Of a stretch of 64,000 nt of DNA, positions 34,627 through 44,150 are shown one piece after another. Position numbers and translations under genes: made by a program. Source of the stretch: Candidatus Phaeomarinobacter ectocarpi (GTDB taxonomy: Bacteria > Pseudomonadota > Alphaproteobacteria > CGMCC-115125); the NCBI RefSeq assembly GCF_000689395.1, contig NZ_HG966617.1, positions 1,892,677-1,956,676 of the forward strand. Direction: 5' to 3'. The notes below the pieces were generated by a model that made no database searches, was not told the origin of the DNA, and was given only the letters and a program-made list of their open reading frames with translations. The first letter of the stretch is position 1. The number at the start of each line of letters is the position of its first letter.

Positions 34627-34947
34627 TTGGAACAAAAAATAGTATTAGTAACTCATCAGCGGACTGAGATAGAAAAATTTGCCTCCTTTTTCCATCAGGA
34701 CTGGAGGTACATTTATGATAGTGCGGACAAAGCTAGGGCTGACTATCTGAAACAGGTTGGTGAGCGGCAAAGACAGATCCTAGAGCGCGAGATAAGGGCT
34801 TTTTTATTGGCGCAGTCTGGCAACGGCTCACAAGCAGTCTTGAAAGCATGGTGCAAGCTGGGGGTTAATAACTGGGACCCTAAAGTTCAGGTCAAGCCAT
34901 GGCTCAATGGCGCGTTGGAGGTCATTGATTTGCTTGCACAGGATTAA
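34627..34947 (+). CDS. CdiI-like contact-dependent inhibition immunity protein
   Basis: About 106 residues if TTG at 34627 is used (GAGG six bases upstream); ATGs at 34600 and 34615 are alternatives. The block FASFFHQDWRYIYDS with the following helical ADYLKQVGERQRQIL resembles CdiI-family immunity proteins, which neutralise CDI toxins. It is an orphan: no CdiA or CdiB is in the window. Strongly AT-rich, like its divergent CPCC neighbour, suggesting joint acquisition. Confidence 0.58.
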   Translation: MEQKIVLVTHQRTEIEKFASFFHQDWRYIYDSADKARADYLKQVGERQRQILEREIRAFLLAQSGNGSQAVLKAWCKLGVNNWDPKVQVKPWLNGALEVIDLLAQD

Positions 34948-34994
34948 CACCATTCAGATTGACCTAGAATTGTTGGGCAAGCATACCGGCACCC

Positions 34995-35693
34995 ATGAAA
35001 CTCCCCGCTCTCGTCTCCGGCACACTCATCAAGCGCTACAAGCGGTTCCTCGCGGATGTTGAACTCGACACCGGCGAAACCATCACCGCCCATTGCGCCA
35101 ATCCCGGCGCCATGATGGGGCTGAATGATCCCGGCAACCGGGTGTGGCTCTCCAAGTCGGACAATCCCAAGCGCAAGCTCGCCTATTCCTGGGAACTGGT
35201 GGAGGTGGACGGCACGCTCATCGGCATCAATACGTCCATGCCCAACAAGCTGGCAGAGGAAGCCATTGCAGCCGACCGGATCAAGGAGCTGACGGGCTAT
35301 GCCAACATGCGCCGAGAGGTGAAATATGGGCAGAACAGCCGCATCGACATCCTGCTGGAAGATGACAAAAAACCGCTTACCTATGTGGAAGTGAAAAACG
35401 TCCACCTGATGCGAGAGCCGGGACTGGCGGAGTTTCCCGACAGCGTGACGGCACGCGGCGCCAAACACCTGGTGGAGCTGGGCGATATGGCCGAACAGGG
35501 CCACCGCGCGGTGATGCTGTATCTGGTGCAATATCCCGGCACACAGCGCTTCAAGCTGGCGGACGACATCGACACGAAATACGCCGCTGCGCTGGAAATC
35601 GCCCGGGGTCGCGGTGTGGAAACACTATGTTATGGTTGTGACATCACAACGGATGCCATTGAGCTGACCTATCAGCTTGATATCGAGATTTAA
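34995..35693 (+). CDS. sfsA: Sugar fermentation stimulation protein homologue
   Basis: 232 residues. Characteristic blocks are KRYKRFLADVEL, HCANPGAMMGL, SRIDILLE and YVEVKNVHLMREPGLAEFPDSVTARGAKHL. SfsA is a DNA-binding/nuclease-like fold protein of unclear role. It is followed by map and radC, a conserved alphaproteobacterial order, with short gaps. Confidence 0.92.
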   Translation: MKLPALVSGTLIKRYKRFLADVELDTGETITAHCANPGAMMGLNDPGNRVWLSKSDNPKRKLAYSWELVEVDGTLIGINTSMPNKLAEEAIAADRIKELTGYANMRREVKYGQNSRIDILLEDDKKPLTYVEVKNVHLMREPGLAEFPDSVTARGAKHLVELGDMAEQGHRAVMLYLVQYPGTQRFKLADDIDTKYAAALEIARGRGVETLCYGCDITTDAIELTYQLDIEI

Positions 35694-35708
35694 GAAAGCC
35701 GAACGCCG

Positions 35709-36530
35709 ATGAATTACGTGGATGCCTTCGACGCGCCGCTCGTCAACACCGGAGCCATCAAGCTGCATGGTTCGGCTGACTTTGAAGGCATGCGCAAGGC
35801 CGGACAGATGTCCGCTGCCGCCCTCGACATGCTGGTGCCCCACGTCGTGCCCGGCGTCACCACCGGCGAACTCGATCAGCGCGTTCTGGAATTTGCGCTG
35901 GACCATGGCGTGGTGCCCGCAACCTATGGCTATCGCGGCTACCGGCATTCCTCCTGCACCTCCATCAATCACGTGGTGTGTCACGGCATCCCCGGCGACA
36001 AGGCGCTGAAGAACGGCGACATCGTCAACATTGACGTGACCCTGCTGGTCGACGGCTGGCACGGCGACACCAGCCGCATGTATGCGGTGGGTGATATCAA
36101 CCGCAAGGCAGAGCGTCTCATCGACGTGACCTATCAGGGCATGATGCGCGGCATTGAGGTCGTAAAACCCGGCGCAACGCTCGGTGACATCGGCGCGGCC
36201 ATCCAGACATACGCGGAAGCAGAACGCTGCGGCGTCGTGCGGGACTTCTGCGGTCACGGTCTGGGCAAGGTGTTTCACGACGCGCCCAACATCCTGCATT
36301 ACGGCAAGGCAGGCGAAGGCCAGGAACTCAAACCCGGCATGTTCTTCACCATCGAGCCGATGATCAATCTGGGTCGGCCCCATGTGAAGCTGCTGTCTGA
36401 TGGCTGGACGGCGGTGACCCGCGACCGGTCCCTCTCCGCCCAGTTCGAGCACTCCATCGGCGTGACCGATGACGGCTACGAGATTTTCACGACCTCACCG
36501 GCCGGGCTCCACTGCCCGCCTTACGCTTAA
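35709..36530 (+). CDS. map: Methionine aminopeptidase, type I
   Basis: 273 residues. All metal ligands of the M24 fold are present: [15 protein letters not shown] with both Asp, [13 protein letters not shown] with His, FFTIEPM with Glu and QFEHSIGV with Glu. Removes the initiator methionine in the cytoplasm. Fifteen bases after sfsA. Confidence 0.95.
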   Translation: MNYVDAFDAPLVNTGAIKLHGSADFEGMRKAGQMSAAALDMLVPHVVPGVTTGELDQRVLEFALDHGVVPATYGYRGYRHSSCTSINHVVCHGIPGDKALKNGDIVNIDVTLLVDGWHGDTSRMYAVGDINRKAERLIDVTYQGMMRGIEVVKPGATLGDIGAAIQTYAEAERCGVVRDFCGHGLGKVFHDAPNILHYGKAGEGQELKPGMFFTIEPMINLGRPHVKLLSDGWTAVTRDRSLSAQFEHSIGVTDDGYEIFTTSPAGLHCPPYA

Positions 36531-36543
36531 AGGCATCTCGGGA

Positions 36544-37362
36544 ATGTCGGGCTTCGAGGACACAGGCGGAAAGCCACTCCCCAAGCTACAACCTGAAACG
36601 CGCAATGGTGAGTCCGCAAAGGCCAAGGCCGAAACTGCGCCGAACCCATCGTCGGCAAAGCCTGCGCCCGGGAACAGTCCAAAGAAGGATCCTCCCTCCC
36701 ACACCGGCCACCGCCAGCGTCTGCGCGAGCGGTTCATTCAGGGCGGTGCCGATGCCCTGCCCGACTACGAGCTGCTGGAGATGATCCTGTTCCGCGCCAT
36801 CCCCCGGCGCGATACCAAGCCGCTGGCAAAAGACCTTCTCAAGCGCTTTGGCGGCTTCAACGAAGTTATCACCGCGCCGATGGCGCGCCTGATTGAAGTG
36901 CCCGGCGTGTCGGAAGGTGTGGCCACCGAACTCAAGCTCGTGCAGGCAGCGTCCCTGAGGCTGGCAAAGTCAAAAGTCATGGGCCGCCCGGCAATTTCCA
37001 GCTGGTCGTCCCTCGTGGACTACTGCACCGCTGCCATGGCCTATGAAACAACCGAGCAGTTCCGCATTCTGTTTCTCGATCGCAAGAACATTCTGATTGC
37101 GGACGAAGTTCAAAGCCGCGGCACCATCGACCACACCCCGGTCTATACCCGCGAAGTCGTGAAGCGCGCTCTTGATCTGGGCGCCAGCGCCATCATCCTC
37201 GTCCACAACCACCCGTCCGGCGACCCCACGCCAAGCCGCGCCGACGTGGACATGACCAAGAAGATCGAAGACGCCGCCAAGCCAGTTGGCGTTGCCCTGC
37301 ATGACCACCTGATCATCGGCAAAGGCAACCACACGAGCCTGCGGCAGCTGGGGCTGCTCTAG
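36544..37362 (+). CDS. radC: DNA repair protein RadC (JAB domain)
   Basis: 272 residues from ATG 36544. After a polar, low-complexity N-terminal stretch of about 60 residues comes the helix-hairpin-helix ([18 protein letters not shown]) and the JAMM motif [17 protein letters not shown]. The family's exact repair role is disputed. It overlaps the small converging gene at 37359 by four bases. Confidence 0.92.
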   Translation: MSGFEDTGGKPLPKLQPETRNGESAKAKAETAPNPSSAKPAPGNSPKKDPPSHTGHRQRLRERFIQGGADALPDYELLEMILFRAIPRRDTKPLAKDLLKRFGGFNEVITAPMARLIEVPGVSEGVATELKLVQAASLRLAKSKVMGRPAISSWSSLVDYCTAAMAYETTEQFRILFLDRKNILIADEVQSRGTIDHTPVYTREVVKRALDLGASAIILVHNHPSGDPTPSRADVDMTKKIEDAAKPVGVALHDHLIIGKGNHTSLRQLGLL

Positions 37363-37643
37363 CGGATGAGCGAGATAAAGATCAGACTCGGAATCGAGAC
37401 CAACGACAAAACGTCCAAGCGCCGCTGCCAAGGCGTAACCCTGTCGTGGAATTCCTTACCACGCTCTGTCAACGCACCTCTAACTTGGTCGCGATCATTC
37501 TTCATCAATGAGCTGAATCCACGACTATTGGCAGGGTCCATATAAAACAGCCTGCAAACTACTTGTTCCGCCAGTGTGAGCACCAACTTCAGTGTCAAAC
37601 CAGTCGCTGCGGCTACAAACAGTATGGCGCCAAGTGTGTTCAT
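37359..37643 (-). CDS. Small two-segment membrane protein, weakly supported
   Basis: 94 residues from ATG 37643; no good ribosome site. Hydrophobic segments near 1-30 and 75-94 flank a charged loop ([20 protein letters not shown]). Lower GC than neighbours. Its reading frame is open for its full length and it ends at a CTAG shared with radC, but no family is recognised; it may be spurious. Confidence 0.45.
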   Translation of the reverse strand: MNTLGAILFVAAATGLTLKLVLTLAEQVVCRLFYMDPANSRGFSSLMKNDRDQVRGALTERGKEFHDRVTPWQRRLDVLSLVSIPSLIFISLIR

Positions 37644-37775
37644 CAATCTTGTGGAACCAAGTTTTGTCGTGTCTTACACGTATGTTCTCCAACGGCACAT
37701 ACAACACCAAAAATGGCAAAAATCGAGGGGACTCTGTCCTTCCGGAAACAGTTCTTATGGTGTCATGTCACACCC

Positions 37776-38195
37776 ATGACACGCCTCTATGACAAGCCCC
37801 TGTTGCGCTGGTATCTGCTGTTCATCGCAGCCTTCTATGCCTATGGCGCTGCGGTACATGTGGCCAATATGGCGAGCCTGACCGGCTTCGACTGGCTGGC
37901 CGCCCCGCGCCTCTGGCAGGCTTTGGATGTTGTGTATCTGGTACTGGACGTTGCCGTTGTTGTCGGGCTTTTGCTCCGGCACGCCTCTGGGCTGTATGCG
38001 TTCATTGTCGCGGCAACAAGTCAGATCATTCTCTACACGGTCTTTCGCGACGACGTAGCTATGCTGGGCACATCGCATGCGCTGGAGCCCGAGCAGATGG
38101 CGTATCTGTCCACGCTGGTGATGTTCCACATCGTCACGCTGGTGGCACTCGCGCTGCTGGCAGTCTTTGCCCCAGCAAGACAGCTGGACGCGTGA
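37776..38195 (+). CDS. Small four-segment membrane protein
   Basis: 139 residues from ATG 37776. Four hydrophobic segments (about 9-27, 46-64, 70-88, 108-128), DoxX-like in layout but without its signature. An upstream in-frame extension is unlikely because it reads through a region of different composition. Function unknown. Confidence 0.65.
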   Translation: MTRLYDKPLLRWYLLFIAAFYAYGAAVHVANMASLTGFDWLAAPRLWQALDVVYLVLDVAVVVGLLLRHASGLYAFIVAATSQIILYTVFRDDVAMLGTSHALEPEQMAYLSTLVMFHIVTLVALALLAVFAPARQLDA

Positions 38196-38245
38196 ATATA
38201 CCTCGTGGCGGCAGCGCTCGATCTGACGTCTCCCCCCCTCCGCAT

Positions 38246-38373
38246 CCCTCCGGCTTGACCGGAGGGTCTACTTGCGTCCGCTGTTGAGCAGAGGTCGTAG
38301 GGCGATTCCTGAGTTGGCACTCGGACAGCAACAAGCAGCACTGAGAGTGGGCCCTCCGGTCAAGCCGGAGGGA
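38246..38373. repeat. Inverted pair of CCCTCCGG hairpins
   Basis: CCCTCCGGCTTGACCGGAGGG at about 38246-38266 and CCCTCCGGTCAAGCCGGAGGG at 38353-38373, one being the reverse complement of the other. Same palindrome as in the composite repeats at 32492 and 43902. Lies between converging genes. Confidence 0.8.
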
Positions 38374-38385
38374 CACGGGAACCTG

Positions 38386-39306
38386 TTAGCGTTCCTCAAA
38401 CGCATCCCATGACGGCACGGGGCCAAAGCGCTCCACCAGCAAATCGATCAGCAGACGGACCTTTGCAGACAGCACCTTGCCCGGCGGATAGACCGCATAC
38501 ATGGCGATGGTCGAGGCGCACCAGTCCGGCAGGACGCGTTCGAGCGCGCCTGATTTCAGATCATCGCCGATGATGAAGGTTGGCAGGCTGGCAATGCCGC
38601 CGCCCGCCAGCATGGCTTCGCGGATCATGTCGCCATTGTTGACGCGCAGGGGGCCGGTCGACCGTATCTGGGCGGCCACTTCACCCGGCGTGTCTTCACG
38701 TTCCAGGTCCAGCGCGTCCCCGCCGATGGAATATCGAAGACACCAGTCTCCATCCACGTCGTCCGGCGTCTGGGGACGCCCCACGCGGTCGAGGAAAGCC
38801 GGTGACGCCGCGAGCACCCGGCGGACCGGGGCAATGCGCCGGGCCTTGAGGCTTGAATCCGCCAGCGTGCCGATGCGAATGGCCACGTCGAACCCCTCAT
38901 CCACAATGTCCACGAAACGGTCATTCAGCACGAGATCAACTTCAAGCCTGGGGTGCGCCGCCATGAACTCCGACAGCACCGGCGACAGATGCCGCAGGCT
39001 GAAGGAAAACGGCACGGATAGCTTGAGCAGGCCGCGGGCCTCGTCATGCAGACTGGCCGCAGCCGCATCCGCCTCTTCCAGATCAGCCAGCACCGCCCGC
39101 GCCCGCTCCCAATAGGCCTGCCCCACATCGGTGAGGCTCACCCGCCGAGTCGTGCGGTTGAGCAGCCGGGCGCCCAGCCGATCCTCAAGGGCAGCCACCT
39201 GTTTGGAGACCGCCGAATTCGATAAGCCCAAATCCTCCGCCGCCTTGGAAAAACTGCCCCGCTCCGCCACCGCCACGAAGACTTCCAGGGTCGATAACCG
39301 GTCCAT
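38386..39306 (-). CDS. LysR-family transcriptional regulator
   Basis: 306 residues. N-terminal winged helix-turn-helix (LEVFVAVAERGSFSKAAEDLGLSNSAVSKQVAALED) followed by the two-lobed effector domain with FDVAIRIGTL. Typical LTTR size. Divergent from the DoxX gene with 122 bases between, the classic LysR/target layout. Confidence 0.92.
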   Translation of the reverse strand: MDRLSTLEVFVAVAERGSFSKAAEDLGLSNSAVSKQVAALEDRLGARLLNRTTRRVSLTDVGQAYWERARAVLADLEEADAAAASLHDEARGLLKLSVPFSFSLRHLSPVLSEFMAAHPRLEVDLVLNDRFVDIVDEGFDVAIRIGTLADSSLKARRIAPVRRVLAASPAFLDRVGRPQTPDDVDGDWCLRYSIGGDALDLEREDTPGEVAAQIRSTGPLRVNNGDMIREAMLAGGGIASLPTFIIGDDLKSGALERVLPDWCASTIAMYAVYPPGKVLSAKVRLLIDLLVERFGPVPSWDAFEER

Positions 39307-39326
39307 CTGATTTATCCTATTCAGGA

Positions 39327-39338
39327 AACAATATTGTT
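39327..39338. promoter_or_regulatory. Candidate LysR-site palindrome
   Basis: Perfect 12-base palindrome AACAATATTGTT in the gap between lysR and doxX genes. Also nearby are CTTATC repeats at 39339 and 39358. LysR sites normally carry T-N11-A, so the exact operator is inferred. Confidence 0.5.
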
Positions 39339-39428
39339 CTTATCTACCCGATTATCCTTATCAGAGGAACACCTACCTTCATCTCCATCGAGACACACAG
39401 ACCACAAACACCCTTCTGGAGATGACCC

Positions 39429-39869
39429 ATGTTCAAGACACTTCTCGCTCAAAACGAGCTGCACGCCTCAACCGCTCCCCTCGCCGCCACGCTGCTGCGC
39501 GTCACGTTGGGAGTAGCCTTCCTCGCCCATGGCCTACTGAAAGTGCTGGTTTTTACACCCGCCGGCACAGTGGCCTTCTTTGAAAGCCAGGGTTTTCCCG
39601 GTGTCACGGCCTACGCTGTGATCTTCGCAGAGGTCGCCGGCGGGCTGGCCTTGATCCTCGGCCTGCACACCCGCGCCGTTGCGCTGGCCCTGGTACCGGT
39701 TTTGATCGGCGCAGCGCTGGTCCACCTGCCCAATGGCTGGGTGTTCTCCAACCCCGGCGGCGGCTGGGAATTCCCGGTGATCTGGATTTTCGCAAATCTG
39801 GTGCAGGCCCTTCTGGGCGATGGCGCCTTCGCCCTGCGCTCCCCCCTTGCGTCAGGTGAGGCCCGCTAG
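39429..39869 (+). CDS. DoxX family membrane protein
   Basis: 146 residues, four hydrophobic segments. LLRVTLGVAFLAHGLLKV and FPGVTAYAVIFAEVAGGLALILGL are DoxX signatures. GGAGAT precedes the ATG. Members take part in redox or sulfur-related membrane processes; under LysR control here by layout. Confidence 0.87.
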   Translation: MFKTLLAQNELHASTAPLAATLLRVTLGVAFLAHGLLKVLVFTPAGTVAFFESQGFPGVTAYAVIFAEVAGGLALILGLHTRAVALALVPVLIGAALVHLPNGWVFSNPGGGWEFPVIWIFANLVQALLGDGAFALRSPLASGEAR

Positions 39870-40018
39870 GGTCGTCTCCATTCCCACCGGCGGAGCACCC
39901 GCCTCGACGCTGCCAGCCCCGCATGCCTCCTTCGCGTTAATCGTGGTGGAAGTGTGCGGGGCCTTGGCGTATCAACACCCGCACCACATAAGACTCACGC
40001 AGGTTTTGGAGCCGCCAC

Positions 40019-41314
40019 ATGATCCCCCGTTACAGCCGCCCGGAAATGGCCGACATCTGGTCGCCCGAAACCAAGTTCCGCATCTGGTTCGAGATCGAGG
40101 CCCATGCCTGCACCGCGCTCGCCAAACTGGGTGTCATTCCCGAAGAAGCCGCCAAAAACATCTGGGACAAGGGCTCCAAGGCCAAGTTTGACGTGGCACG
40201 CATCGACGAGATCGAGCGCGAAGTGAAGCACGACGTCATCGCCTTCCTGACCCACCTGGCCGAGTTCATCGGCGAAGACAGCCGCTTCGTCCACCAGGGC
40301 ATGACCTCGTCCGACGTGCTGGACACCTGCCTCTCCGTCCAGCTCACCCGCGCCGCCGACCTGCTGCTGGCGGACATGGACGCGTTGCTTGCGGCCCTCA
40401 AGAAGCGCGCGATCGAGCACAAGGACACGGTCACCATTGGCCGCTCCCACGGCATCCACGCGGAACCCACGACCTTCGGCCTCAAGCTGGCGCAGGCCTA
40501 TGCGGAATTTGAGCGCGGCCGCATGCGCCTTGAACAGGCCCGCGCCGACATCGCCACCTGCGCCATCTCCGGCGCCGTCGGCACGTTTGCCAATATTGAC
40601 CCAAGCGTCGAAGAGCACGTGGCCATGGAAATGGGCCTCGTGCCAGAGCCCGTCTCGACGCAGGTCATCCCCCGCGACCGCCACGCCCAGTTCTTTGCAA
40701 CGCTCGGCGTCATCGCCTCATCGGTTGAGCGGCTGGCAACGGAAGTACGCCATCTTCAGCGTACGGAAGTTCTCGAAGTTGAAGAGTTCTTCTCCGAAGG
40801 CCAGAAGGGCTCGTCGGCCATGCCGCACAAGCGCAACCCGATCCTGACCGAGAACCTCACCGGCCTCGCCCGCCTCGTGCGCGGCATGGCCCTGCCGGCC
40901 ATGGAAAACGTCGCCCTGTGGCACGAGCGCGATATCTCGCATTCAAGCGTCGAACGGATGATCGGCCCGGACGCCACCGTCACCCTCGACTTCGCCCTCG
41001 TGCGCCTCACCGGCGTCATGGACAAGCTGCTGGTCTATCCGGAAAACATGCAGGCCAACATGGACAAGCTCGGCGGCCTCATGCACTCCCAGCGCGTGCT
41101 CCTCGCCCTGACGCAAAAAGGCGTCAGCCGCGAAGACAGCTACCGTCTGGTCCAGCGCAACGCCATGCCAGTGTGGCGCGGCGAAGGCGTGTTCCTCGAC
41201 CTGCTGAAAGCCGACGAAGACGTGGTCCTGTCAGACGCCGAACTCGAAGACCTGTTTGACCTCGGCTACCACACCAAACACGTCGACACGATCTTCAAGC
41301 GGGTGTTTGGGTAA
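40019..41314 (+). CDS. purB: Adenylosuccinate lyase
   Basis: 431 residues. The opening PRYSRPEMADIWSPETKF and the fumarase-superfamily signature SSAMPHKRNPI are diagnostic. It cleaves SAICAR and adenylosuccinate in purine synthesis. GGAG precedes the ATG. The GNAT gene follows eight bases downstream. Confidence 0.96.
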   Translation: MIPRYSRPEMADIWSPETKFRIWFEIEAHACTALAKLGVIPEEAAKNIWDKGSKAKFDVARIDEIEREVKHDVIAFLTHLAEFIGEDSRFVHQGMTSSDVLDTCLSVQLTRAADLLLADMDALLAALKKRAIEHKDTVTIGRSHGIHAEPTTFGLKLAQAYAEFERGRMRLEQARADIATCAISGAVGTFANIDPSVEEHVAMEMGLVPEPVSTQVIPRDRHAQFFATLGVIASSVERLATEVRHLQRTEVLEVEEFFSEGQKGSSAMPHKRNPILTENLTGLARLVRGMALPAMENVALWHERDISHSSVERMIGPDATVTLDFALVRLTGVMDKLLVYPENMQANMDKLGGLMHSQRVLLALTQKGVSREDSYRLVQRNAMPVWRGEGVFLDLLKADEDVVLSDAELEDLFDLGYHTKHVDTIFKRVFG

Positions 41315-41321
41315 TCCCATT

Positions 41322-41774
41322 ATGGCAGTGCAGATTGAATTGGTTCATGACGCACTGCCCGATGGCATCGACGCGCTTGTGACAGCCAGCAAAGCCGAGG
41401 GGATACGCAATATCTCCATGCTGGTGGACCAGTGGCACACCGGCGAGCAGCGCTTCAATCAGCACAACGCCGCGCTGTTCGCAGCCTTTCAGCATGGCCA
41501 GCTTGCCGGCATCGGTGGAATCACCCGCGAAGACGGTCTGGATGAGCCCGCCATGCGCGTGCGGCGGTTTTACGTGCTGCCACCGTATCGCCGGTCCGGC
41601 ATTGCCACTGCGCTGGCCAGGGCTTGCATGACGCACGGTCTCCGCATCTGCCCCACCCTCACCTGCAATGCACAGGCAAGCGATGCGGCAGGTGTGTTCT
41701 GGCAGGCCATGGGCTTTGACGCGGTTCAGATGCCGACCATCACGCATGTTTTCCAGACTGCAAAAAGTCGGTAG
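41322..41774 (+). CDS. GNAT family N-acetyltransferase
   Basis: 150 residues from ATG 41322. The acetyl-CoA loop is visible as VLPPYRRSGIATALARA, following the strand RVRRFYV, and the late FWQAMGFDAV is a typical GNAT end. Substrate unknown. Tightly after purB. Confidence 0.85.
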   Translation: MAVQIELVHDALPDGIDALVTASKAEGIRNISMLVDQWHTGEQRFNQHNAALFAAFQHGQLAGIGGITREDGLDEPAMRVRRFYVLPPYRRSGIATALARACMTHGLRICPTLTCNAQASDAAGVFWQAMGFDAVQMPTITHVFQTAKSR

Positions 41775-41783
41775 GCAATTCAG

Positions 41784-42317
41784 CTACTGCAGCCGTCCAA
41801 GCCAGTCGCCGCCTGTGAGGTCCGGCTGAGCATTTAGATATTCGCGCGGAGCATTGTTGCTCCAGGGAAATATCGTTTTCTGCGTCGGCCAAACAAGCTG
41901 GACACACTCGAAATCATCGCCGAGGTAGAACCACCGCGTCCAACCAAGGTCTTCATAGAATTTCTTGTCGACAGGCAGAAAAACAACGTCATTCACAAGT
42001 ACGTTCTGCACGGGCACCCCGAGTTGAAATCGCACGCCATCTTCGAGTTGGTCCTTTACGCCACCCAGAATCAATTGGGCCGTTTCAAACTCCATGGAAA
42101 AGACAACAATTTCTGGAAATCCATATCGAAGCCAGAAGCCACTAGTGAATGAGAACTTGGGCCAATCCTCACTTTCAAATATGTGATGGCCATACCAACC
42201 GTACTTTTTGATGTCGGCAATGAAACGGCGTTCGTGCTCATCGAACTCTTTATTTTCGAGGTCGAGTTGGGTTTTCAAAATTGCTGCTCCAGTGATGCGA
42301 GAAGTGGATGTTAGCAA
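41784..42317 (-). CDS. DUF4262-like protein (immunity-type)
   Basis: 177 residues at most; the true start is uncertain as the AT-rich upstream has no clear ribosome site. Blocks YGWYGHHIFES, FSFTSGFWLRYGFPEIVVFSM and VQNVLVNDVVFLPV fit DUF4262, which shares the F-x-YT-x-G pattern. Some members occur beside polymorphic toxins. Lower GC than neighbours. It converges with the GNAT gene nine bases away. Confidence 0.65.
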   Translation of the reverse strand: MLTSTSRITGAAILKTQLDLENKEFDEHERRFIADIKKYGWYGHHIFESEDWPKFSFTSGFWLRYGFPEIVVFSMEFETAQLILGGVKDQLEDGVRFQLGVPVQNVLVNDVVFLPVDKKFYEDLGWTRWFYLGDDFECVQLVWPTQKTIFPWSNNAPREYLNAQPDLTGGDWLGRLQ

Positions 42318-42830
42318 AAAATTTCAAAAACTTATCCCCGGTCTCTCAGGGTCACCGATAATGGTCGTATCTCCTGCCACAAGGGCATCCGGGCCGTCCG
42401 GACTTGGGTGGGAGATGCGAATGCCTGGAAGGCAATGCGAGTGGCAGGTCCTTGGGAACGTGGACCGTGCGCGCAGGGCCGAAGCACGCAAGTGACGGGT
42501 GCGTGCTGCAAGGGCAGCGATGGGTCGGGCCTGGTCACGCCGTGGAAAAGCTGGCCCCGTATCCAACCGTGCCGTTCCAAAGTGCGGGATGCGGACGCAA
42601 GGCTCGCGGTGATCAAGGTTGGGGTAATGCCCAATCGGTCACCGTCCCAGTTCATCGCTGAAGACATTTGCGTGTGGAGCGCTCAAGGACCGCTCTCTTG
42701 TGACACGATATCGCCACGAGACCTGCGCATGAGCAGGCCTTGGGTGCTCCCGCTCCCTTAAGGGGGCAAGACGAAATGGATGATCGCAGCGAGGTTTCGC
42801 GTGCGGAGGTTTGCGGCTGTCTTGCACTTG
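42318..42830. other. Unexplained stretch of about 510 bases
   Basis: Composition is near the chromosome average. Open frames exist on both strands (for example 42408-42761 plus and 42332-42667 minus) but none has a good start site, a recognisable domain or convincing codon bias. Two stem candidates are CCTGC..GCAGG near 42722-42738 and GCTCCC/GGGGGC around 42752-42767. A structured RNA or a decayed gene are both open; I could not match RNase P, tmRNA or SRP RNA. Confidence 0.35.
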
Positions 42831-42921
42831 CCGTATCCCCGGGCTCGACCCGGGGTCCACTCTCATTTGCTGTGCGGTTGATCATTTGCGAGTAGGCCCC
42901 GGATCAAGTCCGGGGACACGG
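42831..42921. repeat. Dispersed palindromic element, family 1, copy 2
   Basis: Ends CCGTATCCCCGGGCTCGAC and CCCCGGATCAAGTCCGGGG with the interior TCCACTCTC…GCGAGTAGG shared with copies at 10664 and 45938. Confidence 0.85.
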
Positions 42922-43006
42922 AACATGGATCATCCGCCACACAAATGTTGTCGAAGGCCTATACTGATTGGCGAAACATAAATCCCCTGTCCCGGAGTTC
43001 CCCCAA

Positions 43007-43771
43007 ATGACACCCGAACCACGCATTGCCTTTGATGGTGCCCTGCGCCGCCGCGTCTATCTGTTTCGCCATGGCGACGTGGCCTATGTCACCAAGGATG
43101 GCTCCATCGTGGCAGACCCCCGTGCCGTGCATCTAACGCCACAGGGACAAGCCGAAGCGGACGCCATGGGCGGCATGATGGCCGACGTGCCTTTGGACAA
43201 GGCCGTCAACACGGGCTTGCCGCGCACCAGGCAGACCCTGGCCCGCATTCTCGGCGACCGCGACGTACCGACGGAAGAAGTGCCGGACCTCGAAGAGCTG
43301 CGCTCGGACCGTGCACAGGCAGCCTATGAACAGGGCGGCGCGCCGGACCCGGTGCCCCTGCCCGATGATCTGGACGAAGTGGCCTATGCCTTTTTGAACG
43401 CCCACGAGCCCGGCATGCGCTATCGCAATGGCGAGGCCTTTGAAGATTTTCAGGCCCGCGTGGTGCCCGCCTTTGAAGGTCTGCTGAAAAAGCCGGACTG
43501 GCACCACATGGCGCTGGTGGCCCATGGCGGCGTCAACCGCATCATCCTGGGTTGGGCGCTGGGCACCGGCCTCAAGACGTTCGGCCAGTTCGAGCAGGAC
43601 ACCTGCTGCCTCAACGTGCTGGACGTGGACCAGGACCCCGACGACTTGTCGATCCGCCGGGTGCTTGTGCGCGCCGTCAACGCCACAACCTACGATCCCC
43701 CCAAGAAGGACCGTCACCTGACAACACTTGAGGGATTGGCACACAGGCTGAAGGAAGCGCGGGGCAGCTAA
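43007..43771 (+). CDS. Histidine phosphatase family protein
   Basis: 254 residues from ATG 43007; a TTG at 42968 is also in frame. Catalytic RHG in VYLFRHGDV near residue 20, ARTRQT-like GLPRTRQTL, and a late HGG in VAHGGVNRIILG. The complete phosphoglycerate-mutase-like active site is present. Substrate unknown. Confidence 0.85.
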   Translation: MTPEPRIAFDGALRRRVYLFRHGDVAYVTKDGSIVADPRAVHLTPQGQAEADAMGGMMADVPLDKAVNTGLPRTRQTLARILGDRDVPTEEVPDLEELRSDRAQAAYEQGGAPDPVPLPDDLDEVAYAFLNAHEPGMRYRNGEAFEDFQARVVPAFEGLLKKPDWHHMALVAHGGVNRIILGWALGTGLKTFGQFEQDTCCLNVLDVDQDPDDLSIRRVLVRAVNATTYDPPKKDRHLTTLEGLAHRLKEARGS

Positions 43772-43778
43772 AACAACC

Positions 43779-43869
43779 CCGTATCCCCGGACTTGATCCG
43801 GAGCCTAATCGCCGACGCTCCATGCTGCAGCAGATGAGAGTGGACCCCGGATCAAGTCCGGGGATACGG
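43779..43869. repeat. Dispersed palindromic element, family 1, copy 3 (interior inverted)
   Basis: Same ends (CCCCGGACTTGATCCGG and CCCCGGATCAAGTCCGGGG), but the interior GAGAGTGGACC reads on the opposite strand compared with the other copies. Confidence 0.85.
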
Positions 43870-43901
43870 CAGGAAAGTGGGTAATGTCATCCCACAACGC
43901 C

Positions 43902-44002
43902 ATTGTCCGGTTTAACCGGACAATCCAAGCTGCGAACGCTGCATGGATCCCACCCCTCCGGTCAAGCCGGAGGGCTAAAGGGTCACCAAGCCGGAGGATG
44001 GC
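43902..44002. repeat. Dispersed composite repeat, copy 2
   Basis: Nearly identical over about 101 bases to 32492-32592: ATTGTCCGGTT / AACCGGACAAT, then the CCCTCCGGTCAAGCCGGAGGG hairpin block. It directly follows family 1 copy 3. Confidence 0.88.
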
Positions 44003-44054
44003 GAACAGTTTTCAATCGGCCAATGGCGCGATTAACAACACCGATTTCGCCTCC

Positions 44055-44083
44055 TTGATTGTTAACTCAGTAAACAATATACT
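44055..44083 (+). promoter_or_regulatory. Sigma70-like promoter of the P450 operon with embedded operator
   Basis: TTGATT (44055-44060), 17 bases, TATACT (44078-44083). Inside it the inverted repeat ATTGTT (44058-44063) / AACAAT (44073-44078) overlaps both elements, so a bound repressor would block polymerase. The MarR-type regulator at 46104 is the nearest candidate. Confidence 0.7.
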
Positions 44084-44150
44084 GCGTCAATAATAAGGGA
44101 GGCGGCGCGTCCTCCTCCCACCCATCAGGCGTTTCCTGGGGAGGAAATCT

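Noticed and set aside
34121-34947. A complete CDI or polymorphic-toxin locus
   Set aside because: No toxin, CdiB or secretion gene is present; only immunity-like genes are seen.
42318-42830. RNase P RNA, tmRNA or SRP RNA
   Set aside because: None of the conserved cores of these RNAs could be found on either strand.
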